Below the pieces are notes generated by a model. It searched no databases, was not told the origin of the DNA, and saw nothing but the letters and a program-made list of their open reading frames with translations. From contig PLYG01000430.1 in assembly GCA_003153335.1 (NCBI GenBank), positions 1,094-36,165 of the forward strand: a stretch of 35,072 nt of DNA. Reading direction: 5' to 3'. A program made the position numbers and the translations under genes. Positions 21,701 to 30,472 of the stretch are shown in pieces. Positions within the stretch are counted from its first letter, which is position 1. Every line of letters starts with the position of its first letter. The DNA is from Betaproteobacteria bacterium (GTDB taxonomy: Bacteria; Pseudomonadota; Gammaproteobacteria; Burkholderiales; Casimicrobiaceae).

Positions 21701-23825
21701 GTTCTTCTCCAATCACGATCCTTTATACCGCGCTTACGGGAAGCAAGACGCGCTGGCAAAGCAAGTTGAGTACTTCAGTTTGTGGCCACAGATTGAGGCC
21801 GACTGGATCAACTATATTGCGGGGTTCAAATACTTCGCCAACTGGATGAACTACGCTGGCGCAGCCTTTGGGGACCGAATCGAGGTCGATAGGGATGGCA
21901 AAAAGAAGCATGATCTGAACCTCGGCGGTCGAGGCAAGAATAGCTTTGTCGAATCAGCCCAACTGCACCAAAAGTGGCAGCAGCGACGTCGTAAGCGGAA
22001 GGGCTTTTCCGATGTGTCACACCCCTTTGTGCACCAAGGCAGCGGTAAACCATACCTCCAGAAAATGTTCTTGGAACTGAGCCACGCACTGCTGAGACCA
22101 CAAGGCCGCATGGGCATGATTGTGCCAAGTAGCGTCTACACAGACAAGGGTGCGAAGGCATTGCGCGAATTGTTCCTGGATCATTGTGACTGGGAATGGC
22201 TGTTTGTCTTTGAAAACCGAGAGGCCATTTTTGAGATCCACCGATCCTTTAAGTTTGGTCCCCTTATTGCGCAGAAAGGCGGCACAACTCAATCTATCCG
22301 CGTAGCGTTCATGCGGCGGAACGTCGACGATTGGGCACGGGCGGAGCAACATGCTTTGAGCTACCGGCGAGAGCAGGTGCTTGAATTTTCACCATACTCG
22401 AAGGCAATTCTGGAAATTCGTAGTGAACAAGACCTCCGCGTGCTGCAAAAGGTCTACGCGAATGGTGTCCTGCTGGGCGACCAGAGTACCCATGGCTGGG
22501 GCATCAAGTACCAGCAGGGCGATTTCAACATGACTTCGGATTCCAAACTGTTCCCTGCGCGGTCGAAGTGGGAGGTGCAGGGTTACCACTCGGACGAGTA
22601 CGGCTACTGGTTGAAGGGTGCTTGGCGAGACTACAACGGCCCAGCGCACATTCTGGATCGAGAACCCGGACTGGTGCTATCACGGGATGGCTCGCGTGCT
22701 ATATGCGCGGCTGATATTGAGAGCGTAGCGTTGCCACTAATGCAAGGGGTAGGCATTTGGCAGTTTGACACTTGTGCGAAGGAGTATCTCTCCGGCGCCA
22801 ATCATCGAGCTAAGTGGACTCATGCAAGCTTTTCAGAGTGCCGCCTTCCGAGCCCTCAGTTTCTGATGAACGCCGTGGACTATGTTTCCAATCCTAAAGC
22901 ATCAAGAGGCTCGAACCTTGTCTTCAGAGCAGTACAGAATGCCGCCAATCAGCGCACGTTTATCGCGTCGATATCACCGTTCTGTCCAACTGGAAATTCG
23001 CTGGCGATGCTTAATGTAGAGAAAGGACGTGACGCGCTGATCGCTCGGTGCAATGCATTTGTGGCGGACTACGTACTGCGCCCAAGAATGAGTCAGGCAA
23101 ATCTGAATTGGTTTGTAGTCGCGGAAATGCCCGTACTGCCAGTCCAGACGGCCAAAGTGGAGAGATACATATCGTCTGCGGTCCGTGCACTCCTATTTAC
23201 CGGAAAGACGCACGCGGGTGAATGGGCACAACGAGCAGACCGTTCATGGCGGCGCTCTTGGGCGGTCACACCTCATGAGCGCTTGCGTGTGCGCGCAATG
23301 CTTGATGCGGTCATCGCTAGTGCAATGGGTCTCGACTTGACGGACTACAAATGGGTGCTTCGAGATGCTGACTACCCGGTTGCTCGCTTGGCCGATCGTC
23401 AGTTCTGCGACGGCTTGGACACCAAAGGTTTCTGGCGAGTCGATCGAGAGTCTGATCCTGAACTTCGTCACACAGTCCTATCCTTGGTCGCCTTCAGCGA
23501 CCTCGATCGGGTTGGTCTTGACGAGTTCGTCGGTCAGAATGACGGCGAAGGGTGGTTCGTCCCGGATTCCGTGCGTTTGACTGAATACGGTTTGGGGCAT
23601 GACGATCGCGCGAAGGTGCATCAGCCGGTGGCATCGCGTCTGGGGCCGCGCTTCCACCATTGGCAGTTAGGGGAAGACACCGAACGCTCTTGGCAGGAAT
23701 GCGCCGCACACGCGGATCTGATACGACGAATTGTCGAGCTGCATTATTCAGCAGATGAAAGTGGCGGCAGTTTGCCCGTCGCTGCAGAGGGACCGACTGA
23801 CTACAAGCATGGAGGCTTGTTCTAA
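18759..23825 (+). CDS. drmMI-like: N6-adenine methylase, DrmMI/Eco57I-like, 1688 aa
   Basis: The N-terminal region contains ALVTNGRQWRLVHAG, as in Eco57I/type IIG-like and type I-like modification proteins. An acidic Glu/Asp linker lies at about 477-527. The SAM site is motif I KVCDCAMGSGSFLAGAL (about 649-665). The catalytic motif IV is MLGNPPWETMQ (NPPW at about 968-971), the N6-adenine type. The C-terminal half is probably the target-recognition domain. It would mark host DNA in a DISARM-like system. No PD-(D/E)XK cleavage motif was spotted in the N-terminus. It overlaps SNF2 by 4 bp and the next gene by 1 bp (TAATG). The stretch 21.7-23.6 kb is visibly poorer in GC than its surroundings, suggesting an exchanged specificity domain. 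Confidence 0.88.
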   Translation: MNNKIEWWSSLNHGGLLISPDKIATVFATELPALPMWEGDKLRRALTAFDGTNERLSALLDFMLHDLSALPDGEWQKAQGVDARWTLRSFTGALVKPRRLWQGPQGEVLPVFVPDEGASRQFAGRLGVGRSRQLLSRAVEWLRQKQQPLALVTNGRQWRLVHAGQDYEAWCEWDIDLWFVEGLPGPQVMAWRHLLSRDALVAPNAKSESSLLGAMLASRKGQADLSAVLGERVRQGVEELITASYSAIEQAQQAGTAPAFTDLYVAGSRIVMRCIITLFAEARNLLPVDNPIYQRAYSLEGLRQSLDRRASGRGNERLAQGRSAWPRLIALFGLVYHGSSHEAMPVPQYSGGLFEPGDPQSQDGISRALALLESPGNAITDRQVQHMLRLLTRTRLRVRQGRKNTLVDAPVDFSALSSEYIGILYEGLLDFELKQAAENDPVVFLAVGNEPALTLSQLEGMDDAVIKQLFEALKEKDKPEAGEDDAGGEESEVAEALDESNDANIADESDESDVEAEVVDPDEDLALSPDHLARAQTWLERAAVLAGLVKKPRGRKAGDGADDAEALAKAAKQLCARLVAPGQFFLVRWGGTRKGAGTFYTRPQLAAPTVRRTLEPLAYNAVRTAVDARTGLDIVVEWVPKRPEAILALKVCDCAMGSGSFLAGALRYLTDALVASLYHHKLIERAENGGVPRMADGQISEVLSDELLKLNPAHESFEEALRAQLKRHIVERCLYGVDLDPLAVELGRMTLWVETMDRDLPFGFLDHKLKVGNSLVGAWFDIYRDYPAMAWKREGGDKDYQKDKPGNLVNHFYVNAKGKKLGDKFTAAINSRGKAVPDQLQTQITGQLSLGEAMEASDVHDELLNVFRALHRLPVHDSDKRAAMYRNEVLNNPHYHTLKARMDLWCALWFWPGEQIDLAPLPFDFAQPKDAALTLAQDLAQQHRFFHWELEFPDVFSAGQSGFDAMLGNPPWETMQPNSKEFFSNHDPLYRAYGKQDALAKQVEYFSLWPQIEADWINYIAGFKYFANWMNYAGAAFGDRIEVDRDGKKKHDLNLGGRGKNSFVESAQLHQKWQQRRRKRKGFSDVSHPFVHQGSGKPYLQKMFLELSHALLRPQGRMGMIVPSSVYTDKGAKALRELFLDHCDWEWLFVFENREAIFEIHRSFKFGPLIAQKGGTTQSIRVAFMRRNVDDWARAEQHALSYRREQVLEFSPYSKAILEIRSEQDLRVLQKVYANGVLLGDQSTHGWGIKYQQGDFNMTSDSKLFPARSKWEVQGYHSDEYGYWLKGAWRDYNGPAHILDREPGLVLSRDGSRAICAADIESVALPLMQGVGIWQFDTCAKEYLSGANHRAKWTHASFSECRLPSPQFLMNAVDYVSNPKASRGSNLVFRAVQNAANQRTFIASISPFCPTGNSLAMLNVEKGRDALIARCNAFVADYVLRPRMSQANLNWFVVAEMPVLPVQTAKVERYISSAVRALLFTGKTHAGEWAQRADRSWRRSWAVTPHERLRVRAMLDAVIASAMGLDLTDYKWVLRDADYPVARLADRQFCDGLDTKGFWRVDRESDPELRHTVLSLVAFSDLDRVGLDEFVGQNDGEGWFVPDSVRLTEYGLGHDDRAKVHQPVASRLGPRFHHWQLGEDTERSWQECAAHADLIRRIVELHYSADESGGSLPVAAEGPTDYKHGGLF

Positions 23826-26800
23826 TGCTGAACCCCATCACCTACACCGAGCAGGTGGTCGGCGACTTTCTACGCTACCAGCTCAGCACCTACGCCTTCG
23901 CCGATGCGGGGCTGTACCAGCAGATGCGCGGACTGCTAAACCTGGAGCAGACGCGCAACACACCGCTGATGAAGGGGCCTTTCATCTCGCTGTCGCGCAC
24001 GTTCCAGCAAGGTGCCACGCTAGAGCAATTGGTCAACGATGGCGTGCTGCACCCGCACATCCGGCAGTTGTCGCCGTTCCCGTCGGTGTACCAGCATCAA
24101 GACAAGGCCATTCGCGCTATCCGCGCTGGCCAACCGACGCTCGTAGCCACTGGCACCGGCTCGGGTAAGACTGAGTGCTTCCTGCTGCCGATCATCAGCC
24201 GTTGCCTTCAGCTGCGGGACGATTCGGCGCCGGCCGGCATCACCGCCGTCATCGTCTACCCGATGAACGCGCTGGCCGAAGACCAGTTGCAGCGCATGCG
24301 GGCGCTGCTGGCCGGCACGGGCGTCAGCTTCGGCATGTACGTGGGCAAGACTCCGCGCCGCGAGGCCGATGTGACCGGCGTGCGCCTGCCGCCCGGTAGC
24401 ACCGCAGCCGACTACAAGGCCAAACTAGCCAACATGCAGCAGAAGAAGGAAGACCGAGCGCTGCATCCGGCGGAAGAGCGGGCCAGCCGCGAGGCGATGC
24501 GCAAACCGGGCAACCAGCCACGCATCCTGCTGACGAATGTGAAGCAGCTGGAGCTGCTGCTGACGCGCCAGCAAGACCTGGAGCTGTTCGATAGTGCACT
24601 CCTCGAATTCCTGGTGTTCGACGAGGCACATACGTTCACCGGCGCCCAAGGCGCAGAGACGGCGTGCCTGATTCGGCGTTTGCGCGCCTATTGCGGCAAG
24701 AACGAAGCCAGCACGGCTTGCATCGCCACATCGGCCACCATCGCCGACCCGGTGAACGGGTTGGAGGCCGGGCGCGACTTCGCCAGTCGGTTCTTCGGTG
24801 TAGATAGCAGTAAAGTGGTGCTGGTGGGCGAGTCATACGAGAACGACCTTTGGGGCACACCACGCAAGGCCAGCCCACGGTTAAACGGTGACCAGGCGCT
24901 CCAGTTGCAGACCTTGCTGGAAGTGCTAAGCCAGGTAGACCGTGACGCTGCCAGCGACGCAGCAGTGCAGGCGCTACGCGTCTGGTTTCAGTCGGCCACT
25001 GGCGACCGCTTGCCAGCCGGCAACTGGCGCGAAGCGATTTGCCAGTGGCTAAGTCACAACGAGGTGGTTTTCCAGATCGGCGAGGCGCTGCGCAAGCCGC
25101 GCAGGCTGCAGGACCTTCTGACCAGCCTGGGCGCATCGTTGGGACGGCCGATCTCCCAGGAAGAGATTCTGGTCTGGCTGGCCCTAGGGGCTGCTTCTCG
25201 CCAGGGCGGGCGACCGCTGTTGCGCCCAGTGGTACACGGCTTTGTGCGCGGCGTGAGCGGCGCGGTGGTGACGTTCCCGGAACAAAGCAAAGACGCCAAG
25301 CTGTGGCTATCCTCCGAAGATGCGCTGGCTATTGACGCCGAACTTCACCGCTTTCCGTTGCTCAGTTGCACCACCTGTGGCCAACACTACTTCGAGCACG
25401 GACTAGAAGATTTCAACTTTATCGGTCCCAAGCCTGGCGGCGGTAGCGCTGAGGGCGCCGGGCGGGTCTGGCGCGGCACCGAGATCAACTTGGGCGGTAT
25501 TCGGGCCCTGTCACTAGATCACCAAGTGGGCGCAGAGGCCGAAGACGACCCGGTGCGTACCGAGACTCTGTTTGCCTGCCGGTACTGCGGCACGGTGCAT
25601 GACAGTAACCTGGTCGATTGCGTGGGATGCGGACGTAACAACGTGCTCAAGCCGCTGTACTTCGTGCAACAGAAGGAAGAGCACAAGGGGAAGTTGACAC
25701 GATGTGTGTCCTGCAGCGCCGCCGGTCGCCGATTCAGCGGCAACTACCGCGAGCCTGCGCGCCCAGTGCGGGCCACCACGGTGGCCGACGTGCACGTGCT
25801 GGCTCAAAGCATGATTCACCGCGCCGAACGGCGGCGCCTCCTTGTATTCGCCGACAACCGGCAGGACGCTGCCTTTCAGGCGGGGTGGATGCAAGACCGC
25901 TCGCGCCGCTATCGGCTGCGTGAGTTGATCTACCAGAAGCTGAAGCAAGGACCGGTCTCCGTCAGCGACCTGACACTGTGGCTAGACCAACACCTGGACG
26001 CTGATGACGAATTGTCGCGGGCGCTGATCCCGGAGGTCTGGCGCGTAGAGCCCAAGTCGGAAACCGGCCAGGGCCACGGCCAGGAGCGGAAGTGGTTCTT
26101 GCGAGTACAGATCCTGCGCGAGCTGGCGGTGGGTGGGCGGCAGCGCGTGGGCCTCGAACCGATTGGCCGGATGAAAGTGGATTACCTAGGCCTCACCGCG
26201 GACAGGCCTGAACTGGCGCCTTGGGCGACCAGGCTGGGGTGCGAGCCGAAGGCCTTGGCCGAGGGCGTAGCTTCGCTGCTGGACGCGGCCCGGTCCCGGC
26301 GCATGGTGTACGACAGCATCACAAACGTCTATTCCAAGGTCTGGATGGACGGCGAGCTGCAGGTGATGCGCGGCTACCTGCCGTCGATGAAAGGCGTGCC
26401 TGCCGCGCTGAAGTTCCAGCGCGATGGGCAGGATGACGAGGGCCGCATCAAGCAGTGGTACAGCAACTACAGCACGGTTGCCAAGCAGGCTGCGGTGGCT
26501 TGGGGTGTCGCTCCCGATGAGGTGAGGCCCTTCCTCGAGGACATGTGGAGGCTGGTGACGGATGAGCTGCACCTGTTGGCTCCCGTGCAGCTGAAGGGCG
26601 CCCGAGGCGGACTGCTCCCTGGTTGTATCGGCGCACATCAGGTGGACGCGAACCGACTGACACTGCGGCCGGACAGAGGCATGCACCGGTGCCAGACTTG
26701 TCGCCGGCTACATGCACGCATCAACCCCGGCATGACCTGCATGGCCTGGCGCTGCGGCGGCAAACTGGTCTTCGAGGCCGAGAACCCCGATGACTACGAC

Positions 26801-29227
26801 TTGCTACTGCTGGACCAGGAATTCGCCATGCTGCGGGCGAAGGAGCATTCGGCGCAGATCCCCAGCGCAGAACGCGAGCGGATCGAGAACGCCTTCAAGA
26901 GCGACGGCGAACGCATAAACACGCTGGTGTGTACACCCACGCTGGAGATGGGTGTGAACATCGGGGCGCTGGATGCTGTGCTGATGCGCAACGTGCCGCC
27001 GCTGCCCGCCAACTACTGGCAGCGCGCCGGGCGGGCGGGGCGGCAGTTCCGCATGGCGCTGGACATCACCTATGCGCGGGCGGCGAGCCACGACCGGGCC
27101 TATTTCAACGAGCCGCTGAAAATGCTGGAAGGCCTGGTGGAGCCACCCAGTTTTAACCTCCGTAACCCGGTGATGGTAGCCAAGCACGTGCATGCCACGG
27201 TGTTAACGGCACTGTTCAAGCTGCTGCGCGAGAAGGCACTGCCGCAAGCGGAGCTGGACGTCCTGCAAGGCGCGATGCGGGCCTGCCTGCCACCGCAGAT
27301 CAAAACATTCTTGTTTACACTCGAAGGCCTGGTGCGCTCAGCGCCGATGAAGCTGACGGAACTGACCTCGGTTGTTCGGCAACATCGCGCGATCCTGATC
27401 GCTGCCGTGCTGGCTGCCTTCAAGCAAGGATGGCCCGAGGCCGACGCTGACGTGGTCAGCACGGAGCGAGTCTCAGGCATTATCGACAACCTGTCCGAAG
27501 AACTGCAGACCGTTATCGGCCGCTTGTTCCGGCGACTGCAATGGGCATTAGGGCAACTGGAGCGTCTGCGCAAGGTGGCCGAGGCCAAGGGTTCGATGGA
27601 CCCCGACGAGGAAGCACTGCGCAGCCGCTGCGAACGACTGGTCAAGAAGCTGAAGGGCGAGGCCCGGCGCCGCTCCAACCAGGCCGAAGGCGTAGATGAG
27701 ACTAATACCTACGGTGTGCTGGCTGCGGAGGGGTTCTTGCCAGGATATGGGTTGGACACTGGAGCGGTGAGCATTACGCATATCGCCCCGCGCTTCGGAT
27801 CGGACATCTCCGACTGGGAACTGCGGCGCAACAGCGCGCTGGCCGTTCGTGAGTACGTGCCCGGCAACCTGATTTACGCGAACGCGCACAAGTTTGTGCC
27901 GCGCACCTTCCACCTGATTCCTGAAGAGCCCATCGTCTTCGCGGTGGATCTGGCCAATGAGTCCATTCAAGAGACCGGCGGCTTGGCGCAGCCGACGGCG
28001 CCGACGCAGACCGAGGCCTTGGGATCGGCCAGAATATTCGGCGTGCAGGTCTGTGACGTGGACGCGCCGCACCAGTCCTACATCTCGGACGATGAGGACT
28101 ACCGATTCCAGTTGCCAGTAGCAGTTTTCGGTCAAGACCAGGGGCGGCATTCAGGAGGCCCGGCTTACGAGTGGGGCAAGGCCGTGCTACACCTAAAGCA
28201 CGGACTACACATGCGGCTGGTGAACGTGGGGGCGGCCTCGCAGGTAAAGGCGCACGGAGAGATGGGCTACCCCGTATGCCTGGTGTGTGGCCAAAGCCGG
28301 TCGCCAATGAGCACGCTGAAGGAGCTGGACTCGTTCAACGAGCATCATATAGACCGATGTGGCCGCCCGATCCAGAAGATCGCCTTCTATGCGGAGGCTG
28401 TGGCCGATGCGCTTGTGCTGCCGGATTGCTCGTCCAAAGAGGCAGCGTACAGCGTCATGGAGGCACTGCGCCAGGGGGCGGCCGAAGTGCTGGACATGGA
28501 AATCTCAGACCTGCAGGTGCAGGTGTTGGGCAAGCCCGGATCGGAGACCTACGACGCGCTTCTGTACGACCCGATGCCAGGTGGATCGGGCCTACTGGAG
28601 CAGATGATCGGACACTGGCCGGCGGTCATTCAGCGTGCACTGAGTCTGGTGGAAAACTGCCCGTCAGCCTGCGAGACTTCGTGCGTTGACTGTCTGCAGC
28701 ACTTCCGCAATTCGTTCTATCACTCCGAATTGAATCGGCATACTGCCCAGAACTACCTGCGCGAGTGGGGCAACGCCGTGAGCCTCAGCCACGTGATTCC
28801 GGCCGTGCTGCCGGACGACACTCAGACCCAGAAACCGGGGAATCCGCCCGAGCAACAGCTGGTGGCCATGCTCAAAGCAGCGGGGTTGGTCAACTTCGAG
28901 ACGGAGAAGCCCATCGCGCTGTCGGGCGGAGTCACCACTCGCCCTGACGTCTACTTCCATGCACCCAATGACCAGTACGATGGCGTGTGCGTGTACCTGG
29001 ATGGCATGAGCGAGCACTTGCATGGCAACGCGCAGACGGCCGCCAAGGACCGGCAGATTCGTGATGAACTGAGAAACACCGACTTCGAGGTCGTTGCGAT
29101 CCAGTACCAGGAGCTCTATGACAAGACGGCCATGCGGACCCACATGCGCCGCATTGCGAAGGCAGTTGCTGGCAAGTCCAAAGCCAAGGAAGTCGAGGCG
29201 AGCGACACCTGGTTTGATGCTTCCTGA
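23825..29227 (+). CDS. DEAD-family helicase with DUF1998 region and probable Vsr/PD-(D/E)XK C-terminus, 1800 aa
   Basis: Motif I VATGTGSGKTECFLLP (about 107-122), motif II LVFDEAHTFTG (about 262-272), CIATSATIADP, and motif VI YWQRAGRAGRQFR (about 1060-1073). Several Cys pairs lie between: CTTC (~514), CRYC/CVGC (~585-600), CVSC (~627) and CQTC/CMAWRC (~956-972). DUF1998-type end: LLYDPMPGGSGLLEQM (~1578-1593) and CETSCVDCLQHFRNSFYH (~1615-1632). It resembles DrmA/DrmB joined in one chain, or Druantia DruE, which has similar size and layout. After ~1670 comes an extra domain: an E in PEQQLVAML, TRPDVYF, VCVYLDG, then KDRQIRDELRNTDFEVVAIQ, the pattern of Vsr/DUF559 endonucleases. This would give the operon a cutting activity. 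Confidence 0.87.
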   Translation: MLNPITYTEQVVGDFLRYQLSTYAFADAGLYQQMRGLLNLEQTRNTPLMKGPFISLSRTFQQGATLEQLVNDGVLHPHIRQLSPFPSVYQHQDKAIRAIRAGQPTLVATGTGSGKTECFLLPIISRCLQLRDDSAPAGITAVIVYPMNALAEDQLQRMRALLAGTGVSFGMYVGKTPRREADVTGVRLPPGSTAADYKAKLANMQQKKEDRALHPAEERASREAMRKPGNQPRILLTNVKQLELLLTRQQDLELFDSALLEFLVFDEAHTFTGAQGAETACLIRRLRAYCGKNEASTACIATSATIADPVNGLEAGRDFASRFFGVDSSKVVLVGESYENDLWGTPRKASPRLNGDQALQLQTLLEVLSQVDRDAASDAAVQALRVWFQSATGDRLPAGNWREAICQWLSHNEVVFQIGEALRKPRRLQDLLTSLGASLGRPISQEEILVWLALGAASRQGGRPLLRPVVHGFVRGVSGAVVTFPEQSKDAKLWLSSEDALAIDAELHRFPLLSCTTCGQHYFEHGLEDFNFIGPKPGGGSAEGAGRVWRGTEINLGGIRALSLDHQVGAEAEDDPVRTETLFACRYCGTVHDSNLVDCVGCGRNNVLKPLYFVQQKEEHKGKLTRCVSCSAAGRRFSGNYREPARPVRATTVADVHVLAQSMIHRAERRRLLVFADNRQDAAFQAGWMQDRSRRYRLRELIYQKLKQGPVSVSDLTLWLDQHLDADDELSRALIPEVWRVEPKSETGQGHGQERKWFLRVQILRELAVGGRQRVGLEPIGRMKVDYLGLTADRPELAPWATRLGCEPKALAEGVASLLDAARSRRMVYDSITNVYSKVWMDGELQVMRGYLPSMKGVPAALKFQRDGQDDEGRIKQWYSNYSTVAKQAAVAWGVAPDEVRPFLEDMWRLVTDELHLLAPVQLKGARGGLLPGCIGAHQVDANRLTLRPDRGMHRCQTCRRLHARINPGMTCMAWRCGGKLVFEAENPDDYDLLLLDQEFAMLRAKEHSAQIPSAERERIENAFKSDGERINTLVCTPTLEMGVNIGALDAVLMRNVPPLPANYWQRAGRAGRQFRMALDITYARAASHDRAYFNEPLKMLEGLVEPPSFNLRNPVMVAKHVHATVLTALFKLLREKALPQAELDVLQGAMRACLPPQIKTFLFTLEGLVRSAPMKLTELTSVVRQHRAILIAAVLAAFKQGWPEADADVVSTERVSGIIDNLSEELQTVIGRLFRRLQWALGQLERLRKVAEAKGSMDPDEEALRSRCERLVKKLKGEARRRSNQAEGVDETNTYGVLAAEGFLPGYGLDTGAVSITHIAPRFGSDISDWELRRNSALAVREYVPGNLIYANAHKFVPRTFHLIPEEPIVFAVDLANESIQETGGLAQPTAPTQTEALGSARIFGVQVCDVDAPHQSYISDDEDYRFQLPVAVFGQDQGRHSGGPAYEWGKAVLHLKHGLHMRLVNVGAASQVKAHGEMGYPVCLVCGQSRSPMSTLKELDSFNEHHIDRCGRPIQKIAFYAEAVADALVLPDCSSKEAAYSVMEALRQGAAEVLDMEISDLQVQVLGKPGSETYDALLYDPMPGGSGLLEQMIGHWPAVIQRALSLVENCPSACETSCVDCLQHFRNSFYHSELNRHTAQNYLREWGNAVSLSHVIPAVLPDDTQTQKPGNPPEQQLVAMLKAAGLVNFETEKPIALSGGVTTRPDVYFHAPNDQYDGVCVYLDGMSEHLHGNAQTAAKDRQIRDELRNTDFEVVAIQYQELYDKTAMRTHMRRIAKAVAGKSKAKEVEASDTWFDAS

Positions 29228-29274
29228 GTTGTGAGCTGGTCATCGTGGTTTGCACTGATCTATGGAATTGAAGC

Positions 29275-29979
29275 GTGAAGCAAGTCGGGGTTGACGGGTG
29301 TCATGCTGGCTGGATCGCTGTCTCCGATACGGTCGACGGTCTGACATATTGTATCCACCCGACCTTTGAGGATCTGCTCGATTCATGGTCGTCTGCGCAG
29401 AAGATACTAGTCGACATTCCTATAGGCTTACCTGCTCGAAGGATCCCTGTTCGCCAGTGCGACATGCAAGCGAGAAGGGTCTTGGGACCGAGGGCTTCAA
29501 GTGTCTTCACGCCACCATCGCGCAGCGCTTCCAGAGCCCAGAGCATAGAAGTGGCGCGCGAGCTAAACCTGACCGAGGTCCACCGCAGCCTTTCGGCTCA
29601 AGCATGGGGAATTTGCAGAAAGATCGCCGAAGTCGATCAAGCTCTGCTGGCTCATCGCAGGGCCCGGGAGGCAGTGATGGAGGTCCACCCGGAGGTGTGC
29701 TTCTGGTCACTAGCTGGCAGTGCACCGATGAATCATGCCAAACGCACAGCTGCCGGCCAGCGAGAGCGCCTTCAATTGCTCCAGCGATGGGAGGCGCATT
29801 CAGCTGAACTCCTGGGTTCCATCATGGCAAACCATAGGCGCCGCGATGTTCAGGCCGACGACGTGCTCGATGCGTTGGTGGCACGCCTCGGGGCACTCGG
29901 GACCGGCCGATGGCGACCCCCTTGGGGTGCCCGGCGGGGCGCCCTGCGAGAAAAGTGGTGCCTGGTAGGAGCTTCTTGA
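29275..29979 (+). CDS. DUF429 family protein (predicted RNase H-fold nuclease), 234 aa
   Basis: Family motifs: GVDGCHAGWIAV at the N-terminus (first acidic residue), ILVDIPIGLPA (second), CDMQARRVLGPRASSVF, AVMEVHPEVCFW and DDVLDALVARLGAL at the end. DUF429 proteins are predicted to have an RNase H-like fold with carboxylates in these positions; activity is not established as far as I know. The GTG at 29275 puts the start right before the first core strand; a weak GGAA lies upstream. It follows the helicase by 47 bp in the same direction, so it may be the last gene of the defence operon or an independent neighbour. Confidence 0.8.
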   Translation: MKQVGVDGCHAGWIAVSDTVDGLTYCIHPTFEDLLDSWSSAQKILVDIPIGLPARRIPVRQCDMQARRVLGPRASSVFTPPSRSASRAQSIEVARELNLTEVHRSLSAQAWGICRKIAEVDQALLAHRRAREAVMEVHPEVCFWSLAGSAPMNHAKRTAAGQRERLQLLQRWEAHSAELLGSIMANHRRRDVQADDVLDALVARLGALGTGRWRPPWGARRGALREKWCLVGAS

Positions 29980-30067
29980 GCGAAACCATGAATTGCAGAT
30001 TCGTCGGTGGTGGAATCTTACCGCCGCGAGGCACTCTTAGGCTCATATTGCCCATGCGTGTGCGCGA

Positions 30068-30385
30068 TCATGCGAAATTGATCGGCGAAAACCACCGACT
30101 CGGGAGCATCTCCGAACGGTTGACGCGCCGACGAATCAATTCAATGAATGACAAGCCTTGCCGCAACCGATTCAGTGGCACCGGCATGTCCGCAAACAGC
30201 GCGCCGTTGCGCAGCGCCCCAAGCTTGCGCTCGATCAGCGGGATGTAATGCTGCCAGTCGTAGCGGGTCTGGCGGCGATCGAGCAGCCGCTCGTGGTCGG
30301 CGACTACGGCGTCTGCTGCGACCACGCTGACCCGGTTCGGATACAGCCGCGTACTCACCATCTGGCCCGCCAGCTCACACGGCAC
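30068..30385 (-). pseudogene. IS21-family transposase (IstA) C-terminal fragment
   Basis: The minus-strand frame reads MPCELAGQMVSTRLYPNRVS, VVADHERLLDRRQTRYDWQH, then YIPLIERKLGALRNGALFAD. This is the signature region after the DDE domain of IS21 IstA (VPCE..G..V..R.Y...V.VV......H.R.......YD..HY.P...RKPGALRNG). The core DDE triad and istB are absent and the end diverges after RLRQGL. It is a dead remnant marking the right border of the defence cargo. Confidence 0.8.
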
Positions 30386-30472
30386 CGAGTACGAGCGACG
30401 CTAAGCGATCAAGATCGACGACATTTTTGATGGGGTAGTTGGGTAGGGCTTGAGGGCCCGGAAAACGAAGGG

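Noticed and set aside
18759..23825. PglX/BREX methylase
   Set aside because: Size and NPPW motif could fit, but no brxC/pglY, pglZ or brxL genes are nearby; the SNF2 and DUF1998 partners point to DISARM-like.
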